A stretch of 64,000 nt of DNA, taken from the NCBI GenBank assembly GCA_030429545.1, contig JAUIFF010000005.1, positions 310,001 through 374,000 of the forward strand, in the 5' to 3' direction. The translations under genes were made by a program, and so were the position numbers. This DNA is from Polyangia bacterium (GTDB lineage Bacteria > Myxococcota_A > Polyangia > Nannocystales > Nannocystaceae). Within the stretch, counting starts at the first letter, position 1; each line of letters begins with the position of its first letter. Of this stretch, positions 8,700-17,545 are shown one piece after another. The notes beneath the pieces are model-generated. The model was given only the letters and a program-made list of their open reading frames with translations. It had not been told where the DNA came from and made no database searches.

Positions 8700-10088
8700 A
8701 TGCGTTTGGCGTTACCTTGGCTAGTTGGTGCGGTGTTGCTCTGCGCCTGTGACAACATGGAGTCCGGCGGGACCGACCAGACAACCGGCAGTGAAACGGA
8801 CGAGACCGGGGAAACGGGCGAGACTGGTGAGACGGGCGAGACTGGCGAAGGTCTTCCGCTGACGATGTGTGCCGGCGAGCCTCCTCCGCTGGCGGGCGGC
8901 AATGCCGAGGTTGTCTGCGACACCCAGACCCCGGCGCCCTGGTGTGAGACCTGTCCACTCGATGCGCAAACCCAGGTGACATGCCAGGACAAGACGCTTT
9001 TTCCGAGCCTGGCGATGGGGCCCGGTGGCGACTTTCAAGTTGTTTTTGATCCGGCCGAGTTTGGTGTGGCGCCGACGCTTGTGCGCCTGGGGCCCGAGCC
9101 GACATCGCAGTCGCTGCCCGGGGTGCCGGTGAGCAAAGCCTTTGCCGTCGATGCCCAGGGCGAGCCCCACCTGTTGCACGGTTCGGAGTGGAACGACCCG
9201 TGGTTGTGGCACCGCGACAGCCAGCAAATCGACAACCCGGTGGCCTGCCTCAGCGGGATGTACCTGTGGTCTGTGCAGGGCCTCGCCACCCACGGCGATG
9301 CGTTGATCGGTTTGACCGCATGGTTGACCGAACCCGGCTATGGCCTTGCGCTACTGCGCCGAAGCGGCGACTTTTCGTGGAGCGTGGAAGACCTCCAGAT
9401 CGCCGTCGACCGGGCGGCGTTTGCCGTGGCTGGCGATGGCACGCCGTTGGTTGCCTATTCAATTAGTTCGGGCGGGGAGTTGGTCGCCCGGGTGCGCCAC
9501 GGGGAGCAAACCGACGATCTCGGCTACGCCCTGGGCAACATCCACCCCTCGTTAAATGTGGTCCCCGGCGACACTACGTACCTGGCGGTGACGACCCTGA
9601 CCGACGCCGGGATCGAGGTTGCAACCCCTGGCCAGGCGGTCGACGTTGTCCCCGGAACCACGCCCTACGCCGTCACCGGGTGCTCGAGTGAAGGCCTCGA
9701 TACCTGCGAAGGAAACTGTACGCAAACGGGCGGTGGGCTGCGTCGCCTGGGACCGAGCTTTCGCGCCGGCAACGACATTATCGTTGCCTATCTCGATTTC
9801 ATTATCGATGCAGATGCACATTTTGAAGGTGAAATTTGCGGGCCCGACGGCCCCGGTTGTGCCTGTGAGCCGGTGATCGACGAGGATCGCAGCTATGTCG
9901 ATTTGGTGTTGACCCGGGTGGCACTGCCGAGCTTTGCGGCGACCGAGTTTTCCCGCGAGCGTGTCGATGTCTTCGACGAAACTGCGGTGTTGTACGGGGT
10001 GCAGGCCAGTGACGGCGAAGTCGGCCTGGTTGTGACCTCGGGTACCCGCAGTTACACCGCAACACTTGATTGGTCGATGGTTCCGTGA
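8700..10088 (+). CDS. Secreted lipoprotein with ETG-repeat linker
   Basis: 462 aa from the ATG at 8700. The longer reading frame from 8622 would bury the signal peptide, so I reject it. MRLALPWLVGAVLLCAC is a lipoprotein signal peptide with Cys17 as the lipidated residue. A 9-bp DNA repeat around 8798-8850 then encodes an ETG linker, as in many Nannocystis-type surface lipoproteins. The rest is Cys-containing and beta-rich with repeated VxLxP and D-x-G turns, probably a propeller-like or jelly-roll fold, but no family could be named. It is expected at the outer or inner membrane surface. Confidence 0.78.
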   Translation: MRLALPWLVGAVLLCACDNMESGGTDQTTGSETDETGETGETGETGETGEGLPLTMCAGEPPPLAGGNAEVVCDTQTPAPWCETCPLDAQTQVTCQDKTLFPSLAMGPGGDFQVVFDPAEFGVAPTLVRLGPEPTSQSLPGVPVSKAFAVDAQGEPHLLHGSEWNDPWLWHRDSQQIDNPVACLSGMYLWSVQGLATHGDALIGLTAWLTEPGYGLALLRRSGDFSWSVEDLQIAVDRAAFAVAGDGTPLVAYSISSGGELVARVRHGEQTDDLGYALGNIHPSLNVVPGDTTYLAVTTLTDAGIEVATPGQAVDVVPGTTPYAVTGCSSEGLDTCEGNCTQTGGGLRRLGPSFRAGNDIIVAYLDFIIDADAHFEGEICGPDGPGCACEPVIDEDRSYVDLVLTRVALPSFAATEFSRERVDVFDETAVLYGVQASDGEVGLVVTSGTRSYTATLDWSMVP

Positions 10089-10144
10089 GGGTACAACAAC
10101 CCCCGATATTTGAGCCTGGCGACCAGTTGTAGCAGCACATAAAA

Positions 10145-10765
10145 TTGTGCATGCTTGCGCGGCCGATGCCGAATCCCGTTTCGCAGGCTCCCCAGCTGTC
10201 CCAACTCTTGCCCGAGGTTCGGGCCTGCCAACGCTGTGCCGCGACCTTGCAGCCACGCCCGGTATTGCGGCTCGCCACCGCCAGCAAAATTATGGTGGTC
10301 GGCCAGGCGCCCGGGACCAAGGTGCATGCCTCGGGCGTGCCCTGGGACGACGCTTCGGGCGAGCACCTGCGCGCCTGGCTCGGGGTCGACCGCAAGCAGT
10401 TCGACAACCCTGACTACTTTGGGATCTTGCCTATGGCATTTTGCTATCCGGGCAAGGCCAGCGGTGGGGATGCGCCCCCGCCCGCGATCTGTGCCGAAAC
10501 CTGGCACGGTCCGCTCACACAGGCATTGGCCAGCCCGCAGTTGTGGCTGCTAATCGGCATGCACGCACAAAAGTACTATCTCGGCAAGCGCCGCAAAAAC
10601 ACGCTGACCGCCACGGTCCGTGCATTTGCAAGTTATGGCCAGGATACGCTACCGCTGCCCCATCCGTCGTGGCGCAGCAAATTGTGGATGCGAAAAAATC
10701 CGTGGTTTGAGCAGGAGGTTTTGCCAGAGCTGCGCCGGCGGGTGGCGGCGATTGTGGCTTCCTAA
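10145..10765 (+). CDS. Uracil-DNA glycosylase family protein
   Basis: 206 aa; the true start may be the ATG at 10166 (MPNPVSQ). The UDG fold motifs are present: IMVVGQAPGTKVHASGVPWDD (water-activating loop region) and LPLPHPSWRS near the C-terminus (the HPS intercalation motif). One CxxC (CQRC near residue 28) is seen, but not the four-Cys set of family 4/5 enzymes, so it resembles the uracil-DNA-glycosylase-like proteins without an iron-sulfur cluster. A base-excision role is plausible; activity is not shown by sequence. The gene is close to two AT-rich intergenic stretches that carry three copies of the dyad motif described in the findings. Confidence 0.75.
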   Translation: MCMLARPMPNPVSQAPQLSQLLPEVRACQRCAATLQPRPVLRLATASKIMVVGQAPGTKVHASGVPWDDASGEHLRAWLGVDRKQFDNPDYFGILPMAFCYPGKASGGDAPPPAICAETWHGPLTQALASPQLWLLIGMHAQKYYLGKRRKNTLTATVRAFASYGQDTLPLPHPSWRSKLWMRKNPWFEQEVLPELRRRVAAIVAS

Positions 10766-10913
10766 AAATATGCTGTTACATATAAAGAAACGTATTATCA
10801 TTGTTGATACAACAAAACCCGAGGCACACACCGGCGCGGGTGCGCTCCGGTGAGGTAAAAAACGCGCCCGGAGGGCCCACGTAATTTTTGGGTCGATGGT
10901 CTAAACTCGGGCC
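10766..10913. promoter_or_regulatory. AT-rich leader before FtsH-like gene
   Basis: 148 bp. It contains two relaxed dyad-motif copies 31 bp apart (10771-10780, 10802-10811) in unusually AT-rich DNA, then a perfect CACCGG/CCGGTG hairpin (10829-10834 with 10847-10852, 12-nt loop) not followed by a T run. It probably contains the promoter of the FtsH-like gene; I cannot place -35/-10 elements. Confidence 0.35.
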
Positions 10914-13040
10914 GTGCGCCTGACATCCCGCCGCAATGTCCCTGTCGATTCCCTGCCGACGGATCTTCGCCCGGAAGATGCCGTCGAAGTCGCCTGTGCA
11001 GCCGACGCGGCGTTTATCGAGTCGCGCCTGCGCCAGGGCATGAGTGTGTTGGTCGAGTGCGACAAGGAGTTGTCGCTATACCTCTACCTGGCGATCCGCG
11101 GCCGCTTGCGTCGCAAGGGGCGGGGCAAGCAAAAGGCGCCAAAGATTGTGATCGTCGACGGGCGTCCGCCGCCAGAGCCACGCGAGGGTGGGGCGCGGAC
11201 GATGTTGGGGCGGATGCTCGAGCAACTCACCGATGCCATTCGCGGGAGCGTGGAGCGGACGATCATTGTCCTTCTCCATCTCGATGTACTTGCAACAACA
11301 CATACCGGGCTCACCCTCGAAGCCCGCGAGGCGATTCCGCTGCTCTACGAAAACCCCGAGGCGCTGTTGCTCGGTTTTCGCGACCCGAGCTTTCCCATTC
11401 CCAAGGTCATTGAGGGGGTGTTTGCCGCCCGCCGCGAAATCATTGGGCTCCCCCGCGATTGCCTGCCGCAAATGGTCACCCAGCGCGAGGCCAAGACCAT
11501 CGACGCCAGCTCGTTTGACCCGTTTGCCCTGTACAAATACGTTTCGGGGCTCAACCCAATTCGCTTTCGCAAGTTGATGGCCTCGGTTGGCCTTCGCCGC
11601 GAAGCTTTGCCGGGGCGGCCCCAGGGCGCTGCGGTGTACCGCGAGGTTCGCAGCCAGACAGCGGGCGAAGAGTTTGAGTTGCCCAATGTCGACCTCGACA
11701 AGGACATCGGCGGCTATCACCAGGTCAAGCAGCGGATCCGCGAGGAGTTGCTCGACCTGGTATTGCGCCGCGACAATCTCCAAACCGGCGATGAGATCCG
11801 TGCCCTCGAGTCGCTTTTGCCCCGGGGGATCATTTTCCATGGGCCGCCGGGGACCGGCAAAACGTTTTTTGCCAAGGCGATCGCCAGCGCGCTCGGGGCC
11901 ACGGTGATTGTGGTGTCGGGGCCAGAGCTCAAATCCAAGTGGGTCGGTGAGAGCGAAGAAAACCTGCGTCGGGTGTTTCGCCGGGCGCGTAAGGCCGCCC
12001 CCGCGGTGATCGTGTTTGACGAGATCGATGCATTTGCCCACGCCCGTGGGACCTACGAGGGCTCGGGGGTGGAGCACTCGATGGTCAATCAGCTGCTGAC
12101 CGAGATGGACGGGTTTCGCAGCAGTGAGATGTTGTTGGTCGTCGGCACCACCAACTTTTTGGAGAGCGTCGACGGGGCCCTGTTGCGGCCCGGCCGGTTT
12201 GAGTTTTTGATCGAGATTCCACCGCCCCAGGCTGCGGACCGCCGTGAAATCATCGACCTCTACAATCGTAAATTTGGCTTGGGATTGACCGATAGCCTCA
12301 AGGAGCACCTGGTGCGGCGGACCGATGGGGTGGCCGACCGCGAGCACGGCTCGAGTTTTACCGGCGACCACCTGTATGCGGTGTGTCGGGCACTCAAACG
12401 CCAGGCCCTACGCACCGGGTCCTATGCATTTACAAGTGAGGATTTGGACAAGGCGCTGCAACGACGCACGCGCAGGCAGGTTGTGCTCAGCCGCGACGAG
12501 GAGCGGGTGGTGGCTGTACACGAGGCCGGTCACGCATTGTTGGCCATGCATCTTCCCCACGCGACCCCGCCCGAGCGAATCTCGATTGCCGCCGATACCG
12601 AGGGGGCCCTGGGCTATGTGTTGCGGGCCGCCCGGGCGCGCCCCTACGCGATTACCCGGGCCGACATGCTGGCCGATATCTGTGTGGGGTTAGGGGGGTA
12701 TTTGGCCGAGGACATGGTGTTTGGCGATGTCTCGATCGGGGCCCACTCCGACCTCCAACAGGTCAACGCGATCGCCCGGGCGATGGTCGAGGAGTACGGG
12801 ATGTCCGAGGCCCTGGGCATGCGGGTGATTTTAAAAACCCGTCGTGGGCGGGCCCCGGTGGGCGAGGAAATGCGCGACCAAATCGACGCCGCCGTGGCCG
12901 AGCTACTCGCGCGTGAAAAACAGCGGGCACGCGAGCTGTTGAACAAGCACCGGCGCGAGCACGAGGCACTCGTCGAAGTCCTGCTCGAACGCAAGGTGCT
13001 CGAACAGTCAGATCTGCGCTCGTTTACCAGTAAGTCATGA
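10914..13040 (+). CDS. Soluble FtsH-like AAA+ ATPase / M41 zinc metalloprotease
   Basis: 708 aa from GTG. Residues 1-250 form a degenerate NTPase-like domain (FIESRLRQGMSVLVEC, IIVLLHLDVLA) with no transmembrane helices, unlike housekeeping FtsH, and similar in layout to the N-terminal half of Ycf46-type ATPases. The AAA+ module is complete: Walker A GPPGTGKT at 310-317, Walker B VIVFDEID with DE at 369-370, and an RPGRFEF arginine-finger region near 425. The M41 protease has HEAGH at 536-540 and the third ligand Asp613 in GAHSDLQQ. So it should be an active, cytosolic, ATP-dependent protease. The small acidic gene 55 bp downstream is probably its partner. It fits the FtsH subunit of multi-gene NTP-dependent systems better than membrane quality control. 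Confidence 0.85.
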   Translation: MRLTSRRNVPVDSLPTDLRPEDAVEVACAADAAFIESRLRQGMSVLVECDKELSLYLYLAIRGRLRRKGRGKQKAPKIVIVDGRPPPEPREGGARTMLGRMLEQLTDAIRGSVERTIIVLLHLDVLATTHTGLTLEAREAIPLLYENPEALLLGFRDPSFPIPKVIEGVFAARREIIGLPRDCLPQMVTQREAKTIDASSFDPFALYKYVSGLNPIRFRKLMASVGLRREALPGRPQGAAVYREVRSQTAGEEFELPNVDLDKDIGGYHQVKQRIREELLDLVLRRDNLQTGDEIRALESLLPRGIIFHGPPGTGKTFFAKAIASALGATVIVVSGPELKSKWVGESEENLRRVFRRARKAAPAVIVFDEIDAFAHARGTYEGSGVEHSMVNQLLTEMDGFRSSEMLLVVGTTNFLESVDGALLRPGRFEFLIEIPPPQAADRREIIDLYNRKFGLGLTDSLKEHLVRRTDGVADREHGSSFTGDHLYAVCRALKRQALRTGSYAFTSEDLDKALQRRTRRQVVLSRDEERVVAVHEAGHALLAMHLPHATPPERISIAADTEGALGYVLRAARARPYAITRADMLADICVGLGGYLAEDMVFGDVSIGAHSDLQQVNAIARAMVEEYGMSEALGMRVILKTRRGRAPVGEEMRDQIDAAVAELLAREKQRARELLNKHRREHEALVEVLLERKVLEQSDLRSFTSKS

Positions 13041-13094
13041 GACCCGTTTGAACGACCAGTTTGGGGTAGGGTCGCCCGCTGTCGGCCTGCTACC

Positions 13095-13382
13095 ATGGGC
13101 GCGGAAACCCAAGCGATGGCCGAAGTTACGATCAGATTGCGACACAATCCCAAGACCGGCGAACGCGAGCTCGTGGTCGACTACGAATCCGAGGATGACG
13201 CCCTCCCGTTTGAACACGAGCGCGACCATCGCGAGTTGGTCGAGGCCGTGATCGGACGACCGCTCACCGATCTACCCCAGGCCGCCAGCGTGGTGCGAGA
13301 TGGTGAACAGGCGCCACAACAGGAGGCCGAGCGCAGCGAACAGCAGGCCGCGCGCCAGGCTGTTCGCGAACAGGGATCGTGA
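13095..13382 (+). CDS. Small acidic protein, DUF2997-like in shape
   Basis: 95 aa; an ATG at 13116 would give 88 aa beginning MAEVTIRLRHNPKTGERELV. Two beta strands (VTIRLRHNP, ERELVVDYES) and a helix (DHRELVEAVIGRPL) make a compact N-terminal fold, followed by a Gln/Glu/Arg-rich tail. The strand-turn-strand-helix order resembles DUF2997 proteins found beside Ycf46-type ATPases, but this is a shape comparison only. It follows the FtsH-like gene at 54 bp in the same direction and is probably cotranscribed, serving as adaptor or substrate-recognition factor. Confidence 0.6.
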   Translation: MGAETQAMAEVTIRLRHNPKTGERELVVDYESEDDALPFEHERDHRELVEAVIGRPLTDLPQAASVVRDGEQAPQQEAERSEQQAARQAVREQGS

Positions 13383-13399
13383 CACTCGCGGCGCGTTGA

Positions 13400-13912
13400 T
13401 CAATGAAGCGTGGTCGTCGAGCGGCGGACGTAGGCCCCGGGCGTGCGCGGCAAAGGGCGCGATGACTTGGGAGAAAACGTGGGCGAGTGGGCTGTCCGCC
13501 GGGTATGGGGATAGGACGTTTTTTGTGCGCGAGCATCTGGCCGACTCACGCGTTTGCCGCGAAGCCAGCGGACCAGATCCCGCAGTGCCACCTCGCTGAC
13601 CCGCAAAAACACGCGATCGCACCCGAGCTTGTGGGCAAGGTGCTCCTCTTGAAAGTCGAGCACCAACTCGGCGAACGACTCAATATCGATCCCGCCGCCG
13701 AGCCAGCGCGCCATCGAAAATCCAACTTCTGGGGCGTCGGGGTCGGGCGCCAGCAGGTTGAACTCGGTGATCGCCAACTCCTCGAGATACTCGGCCAAGA
13801 TCTCAAACACATCGGCGTAGATCCGGCTCGCGCGGCGGGTGAGGTGGCCGCGACGGGTCTGCAAAAAGCGGGTGAGAAAGGGGCGGACGGGGGCTTCGGT
13901 GGGTTTGCGCAT
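13400..13912 (-). CDS. Hypothetical protein
   Basis: 170 aa. The N-terminal 120 residues are a convincing folded region: TRRASRIYADVFEILAEYLEELAITEFN, then a Phe/Trp-rich segment with ARWLGGGIDIESF and VFLRVSEVALRDLVRWLRG. The last 50 residues are Arg/Pro/Ser/Thr-rich and look disordered. No recognised domain. It is convergent with the FtsH companion gene and ends about 18 bp from it. A plus-strand ORF over the same bases lacks a plausible protein pattern. Confidence 0.55.
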   Translation of the reverse strand: MRKPTEAPVRPFLTRFLQTRRGHLTRRASRIYADVFEILAEYLEELAITEFNLLAPDPDAPEVGFSMARWLGGGIDIESFAELVLDFQEEHLAHKLGCDRVFLRVSEVALRDLVRWLRGKRVSRPDARAQKTSYPHTRRTAHSPTFSPKSSRPLPRTPGAYVRRSTTTLH

Positions 13913-14389
13913 GACGGTGGGCTTTCTGGCTGGAATTGGGCTTTTTCGTGTTCACGCGGCGAGTGCTGCGGCCGGTGCATGATCGTTGTGGCACCTCGAG
14001 TTTGTCTGGGGGAGATAAAGCGCGGACGAACAAAAGCACGCATTACAAAAGCGCGAAAAGGCACGCATCGAAGCGATAAATGGCCAGGGACGGCCGACCC
14101 GACCGATGCCTGTAAACAGGTCGACGGCACGGCTTGGACAAGGCCACCTGCAGATGTCGGGATATCGGTACCTTATAGGGTCGACAACAGTTCCGCCCAA
14201 GCCACGCGTACAAGCGAAATTTAGCCCAAACGACGGCTACGTTCTCGGCCAACCGCTATGCAAGTTAGAGCAGGGCGACGCTGCTAGCCCGACTTACGGT
14301 TTGGGTGCGACGGACGATGTGTTGTGTTGGGGACAGGTTTCGGGCGGACGAGGTCTCCGGTCGAGCGCCACGGTCTGCCCATTGCTTGC
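13913..14389. other. Intergenic region without recognisable gene
   Basis: About 480 bp between two minus-strand genes. It contains AT-richer DNA with short A-rich direct repeats near 14033-14070 (aaaagcacgc and related) and one relaxed dyad copy at 14387-14396. Short ORFs here have Arg/Cys-rich, non-protein-like translations. I see nothing further. Confidence 0.4.
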
Positions 14390-15451
14390 TTATGCAAGTG
14401 AAAATGGATCGACGTCGCCACCCGCCCAACTCACGGCCTGGACCGCGAATACGGTGCACCAGGTGTTGATGTCGGGGGATTGGACCGTATAGCGGATGCC
14501 GCCGGCCGGGCTCTGGAGCGCGGCGAGGTGGCTGAGTCCACGGGCGATTGCGCTGGCATAGCGGTCGCGGTCGACCGCCGACCACAGCCGTACCGACTGG
14601 GCGACGATATCGCTGGGTTGCGGGCCCCACCCCCGGGTGCCGTCGTGCCAGGCCGGCAGCGCCCCGTGTTCTAGTTGGATAGCCGCCAGCCATTCGCAGC
14701 CGGCTCGCAGTTGGGTACGGACATCGGCCATTTCAATTGTTTGTAGACGCAATAATCCTTCGAGGGCGTAGCACGAGGCGTGGACGTAGGATTGGCGACT
14801 CCCGTTGTGGGTGACAAACCGACCGTTGTGGCAAAGCGGGAGCAGGCTGGCAAGCAGGGGGCGAAGCACCGCGCAGCTGCTGCGGCCCTGATTGCGGTGA
14901 TGGGTGTCGATCGCCAACGCGAGCTTGAGCAGGTGGCAGCCCCACGAGGTGCTCCAGCGTTTTGGCAGGCGAGCAGTTGTCGGACGATGGGCGCTGCGCT
15001 GGTCGACACAGGTCAGCAAAAAATCGTGGACACGGTTGAGCTCGGGCACGTCCATATCTTTTGCATATGCATGCAATCCGTGGAGGGCCATGGCCGTGTC
15101 AAACGCATAGTCGACCCCGTCCCGGCCGACAGCCGCGGTGGCGGAGAGGTCGGCCAACAGCCGCTTGGCGATCGCGGTTTGGGCTGGCGACGTTGTCGAC
15201 TCGACCGATGCCAGCAGGGTGAGCAACAGTCCGGCCGCTTCGGGGTAGGGGTACCCGGGGTGATGGGGGTTGCGCCACGAGTAAACCTCACCATTTGGGC
15301 CGATAGCCTGGTTTTTGAGCCATTCGAGCATGCGCCGACGGTCGGGGCGTTCGCCCGCGAGCGTGTTGTATGTGTCTGCAAGATTCGTGTCGCAGGCACC
15401 GTGCCCGGCACCGTGGTCTGCCTTCAAAGTCGATGTGTATACATCGCTCAT
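14390..15451 (-). CDS. Alpha/alpha-toroid (prenyltransferase/squalene-oxidase-repeat-like) protein
   Basis: 353 aa from the ATG at 15449-15451, which overlaps the stop of the upstream radical-SAM gene (ATGA). An in-frame extension upstream is Arg/Pro-rich and rejected. The sequence is a run of helical hairpins with toroid-like cores: YAFDTAMALHGLHAYAKD, YVHASCYALEGLLRLQ, CEWLAAIQLEHGALPAW, ARGLSHLAALQSPAGG, then WCTVFAVQAVSWAGG. This is the pattern of alpha/alpha-barrel enzymes such as terpene cyclases, prenyltransferase beta subunits and some glycan epimerases or lyases. No DXDD or QW set is complete, so the reaction is not assigned. Coupling to a radical-SAM enzyme suggests one pathway. Confidence 0.72.
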   Translation of the reverse strand: MSDVYTSTLKADHGAGHGACDTNLADTYNTLAGERPDRRRMLEWLKNQAIGPNGEVYSWRNPHHPGYPYPEAAGLLLTLLASVESTTSPAQTAIAKRLLADLSATAAVGRDGVDYAFDTAMALHGLHAYAKDMDVPELNRVHDFLLTCVDQRSAHRPTTARLPKRWSTSWGCHLLKLALAIDTHHRNQGRSSCAVLRPLLASLLPLCHNGRFVTHNGSRQSYVHASCYALEGLLRLQTIEMADVRTQLRAGCEWLAAIQLEHGALPAWHDGTRGWGPQPSDIVAQSVRLWSAVDRDRYASAIARGLSHLAALQSPAGGIRYTVQSPDINTWCTVFAVQAVSWAGGDVDPFSLA

Positions 15452-16599
15452 GCGACCACCAGTTTGAGCGCACGGCGGGCCGTGGCCGCCAGGGTTTGTC
15501 GGGGAGCACCGGCGAGTGCCGGGTAGGCCTCGCACGGGGTAAAGCAGCCGCCACAGGCGAGTTTTTTGATGTCCGCGCGTGCGGCCAAAACCTCGCGACT
15601 GCGCCACAACTCGGCGAAGTTTTGCCCGCGGATATTGCCGAGTGGGCGGTCGTAGACGTGGCACGGGTAGAGCTCACCCTCGGGCGAAATAAAGGCAGTG
15701 CTGCGCAGGGATTGGCAGGTGATCCCGGTCGCCTCGCCGCGCTGGTAGAACTCGAGGTTGACCAAGAACACAAGCTCCATCATGTCGACGAGGCCGTGGG
15801 GCAGGCCGCGGCGGCGCAGGTGTTGGCGCACGAGTTGTTGCGGTCGCACCTTGGCATGGCTGGCAAGCGTGGCGTTGTTGAAAAAATGCCCCGACACCTG
15901 CATCCAGTTCCAATGCCATGCATCGGGCGAAAACCCCGGGACCTCGCGGGCCAACAGCTCACCTAGGGCATCGACCGAATCTGCGGTTTGCGGGGTGATG
16001 GTGGTGCCGACATAAACTTCGACACCTTCGAGGGCGCGAAGTTGTTTGTAGGTCGCCAGTGCGCGGGCAAACGAACCATTGCGCCCACGCACCCGGTCGT
16101 GCACCTCGGGGGGGCCGTCGATGCTGACTGTGATGATCAGCTCGGCTTCGGTCAGCTCGCGCAACTTGCGTGTGGTTTCGACAATGCGCCGGGTAAACCA
16201 CCCGTTGGTCGGGAAGTGCAGAACTTGCAACGCCCGGCCCCGGCGGGCCACGGTCGTCAGCAGCTCCTCGGCGTCGGTCCGCAAAAACACCTCACCACCG
16301 GTGATATCGAGCCAGCACAGCCCGGGGAGTTGGTCCATCAAGCTGCCGAGTTCCGCGGGGGTGAGCTCGTGGCCGCGGGGCGCTTCCCAGGTGCGGCACA
16401 TGGCGCAGCGAAGGTTGCAGCGACGGGTCACGTCGATCACCAGCCGATTTGGCGTTGTCGGCCGTCGCACCCAGGTTTCCATCAGCCGGGCAATGAGGGT
16501 GGCTCTTCGCCGCAGTCGCCGAGTGCCGATGGACACCGGGCGAGTGTAGGAAATTTCACAGCAGAAAAAAAACACTATCTGGGCGTGCTTTAGCCGCAC
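15448..16599 (-). CDS. Radical SAM / SPASM-type enzyme
   Basis: 383 aa; the first 25 residues are odd (FFFCCEISY) and the true start may be internal, near VSIGTRRLRRR. The cluster motif CNLRCAMC is preceded by RLVIDVTRR, and GGEVFLR is the SAM-binding loop. ITVSIDGPPEVHDRVRG is typical of the PqqE/AlbA-like branch. The C-terminus has a Cys set (CHVYDRPLGNIR, then CGGCFTPCEAYP) forming an auxiliary cluster of SPASM or twitch type. Such enzymes modify peptides, tRNA or small molecules. There is no obvious precursor peptide, but the toroid protein is translationally coupled downstream. Confidence 0.85.
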   Translation of the reverse strand: MRLKHAQIVFFFCCEISYTRPVSIGTRRLRRRATLIARLMETWVRRPTTPNRLVIDVTRRCNLRCAMCRTWEAPRGHELTPAELGSLMDQLPGLCWLDITGGEVFLRTDAEELLTTVARRGRALQVLHFPTNGWFTRRIVETTRKLRELTEAELIITVSIDGPPEVHDRVRGRNGSFARALATYKQLRALEGVEVYVGTTITPQTADSVDALGELLAREVPGFSPDAWHWNWMQVSGHFFNNATLASHAKVRPQQLVRQHLRRRGLPHGLVDMMELVFLVNLEFYQRGEATGITCQSLRSTAFISPEGELYPCHVYDRPLGNIRGQNFAELWRSREVLAARADIKKLACGGCFTPCEAYPALAGAPRQTLAATARRALKLVVA

Positions 16600-16641
16600 G
16601 CACCAGTTGCATGGCCGGTGTTAGGATGTCGAGCCTGGCAC

Positions 16642-17361
16642 ATGGATCCGTCCCTCAACCCAGCCAAGTCTGTTTCTGTGGTGATCCCGGCCCATAACGA
16701 GGCGCCGACGATCGCCGCAGTTGTGGCTGCCTGCCATGAACACGCAAACGAGGTCGTTGTTGTCGACGACGGTTCTCGCGACGACACCACTGCACTGGCG
16801 CAAGGGTCAGATGCGCGGGTGATCAGATTGCCGCAAAACCGTGGCAAGGGGTACGCCCTGCGTGTCGGTATCGACACTGCCGTCGGCGACACACTCGTGT
16901 TTATCGACGCCGACGGCCAGGACGATCCGCGGGAAATCCCCGACCTGTTGGCCGCGCTAACGCCCGCCGTCGACATGGTGATAGGCTCGCGGTTTTTGGG
17001 CACGTTTGAGCCCGGGGCGATTACCCGGCTCAATTGGTTGGGTAGCCACGCGCTCACCACCGTCCTCAACCTCCTGTTTCGCGCCGGTATCACGGATCCG
17101 TTTGCCGGGTTTCGCGTGGTCCGTCGCCGCGCGCTTGTCGGCTGTGAGCTCCGGGCCGAGCGCTACGATATCGAGGTCGACCTGTTGCTGGCCCTACTCA
17201 CGGCGGGCCGGCGAGTGGTCGAGGTCCCGGTGCGGCGGATGCCTCGCAGCCACGGTCAATCCGGGCTCGACAGTGCCATCGACGGCGTGCGGATTTTGTG
17301 GCGGATCCTCGATCGGCGGTTTGATGCCGTGCGTCCGGTAGGCCTCGGAGGTCGCCCGTGA
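16642..17361 (+). CDS. GT2 family glycosyltransferase (DPM1-like)
   Basis: 239 aa from the ATG at 16642; the frame continues 8 codons upstream to a GTG. VSVVIPAHNEAPTIAAVV and VVVVDDGSRDDT form the nucleotide-sugar-binding half, DADGQDDP contains the DXD-like metal site, and MVIGSRFL plus DPFAGFRVVRR complete the dolichyl/undecaprenyl-phosphate glycosyltransferase pattern. There is no C-terminal membrane segment, so it is the soluble type. It may charge a lipid carrier for the GT39-like protein encoded at 22437. It overlaps the following 53-codon ORF by GTGA. Confidence 0.88.
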   Translation: MDPSLNPAKSVSVVIPAHNEAPTIAAVVAACHEHANEVVVVDDGSRDDTTALAQGSDARVIRLPQNRGKGYALRVGIDTAVGDTLVFIDADGQDDPREIPDLLAALTPAVDMVIGSRFLGTFEPGAITRLNWLGSHALTTVLNLLFRAGITDPFAGFRVVRRRALVGCELRAERYDIEVDLLLALLTAGRRVVEVPVRRMPRSHGQSGLDSAIDGVRILWRILDRRFDAVRPVGLGGRP

Positions 17362-17519
17362 CGCTCGCCAAGTGGTTGCTGGCGCTGAGCAGCACTTTTG
17401 TATCTGCATTGATATCCCTCGGGGGGCGGCCAGCGCGAGCCGGCGGTCGAGCGAGCACATGGACCCTGCCAGCCGAGGCAAAACTGAATCAGCTCCTCGT
17501 GACGTTCCATCCTGCCTGA
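17358..17519 (+). pseudogene. Short ORF, possible truncated membrane-protein start
   Basis: 53 codons from a GTG overlapping the GT2 stop (GTGA). It begins MTLAKWLLALSSTFVSALIS, a typical N-terminal membrane helix of flippase-like or glycolipid proteins that follow GT2 genes, then turns into Arg/Gly-rich sequence and stops at 17517-17519. It is either a leaderless small membrane protein or the remnant of a longer gene cut by rearrangement; the abrupt compositional change favours the latter. A dyad copy (17399-17408) lies in the helix codons. Confidence 0.4.
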
Positions 17520-17545
17520 TGTAGCGCGAACTCTGAGGTAGCCTC

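Noticed and set aside
10829..10852. CACCGG/CCGGTG hairpin
   Set aside because: No T run follows, so I do not call it a terminator; reported only as part of the leader region.
11076..12371. 431-aa minus-strand ORF over the FtsH-like gene
   Set aside because: Antisense shadow of a clear AAA+ domain, and its own translation lacks any recognised motif.
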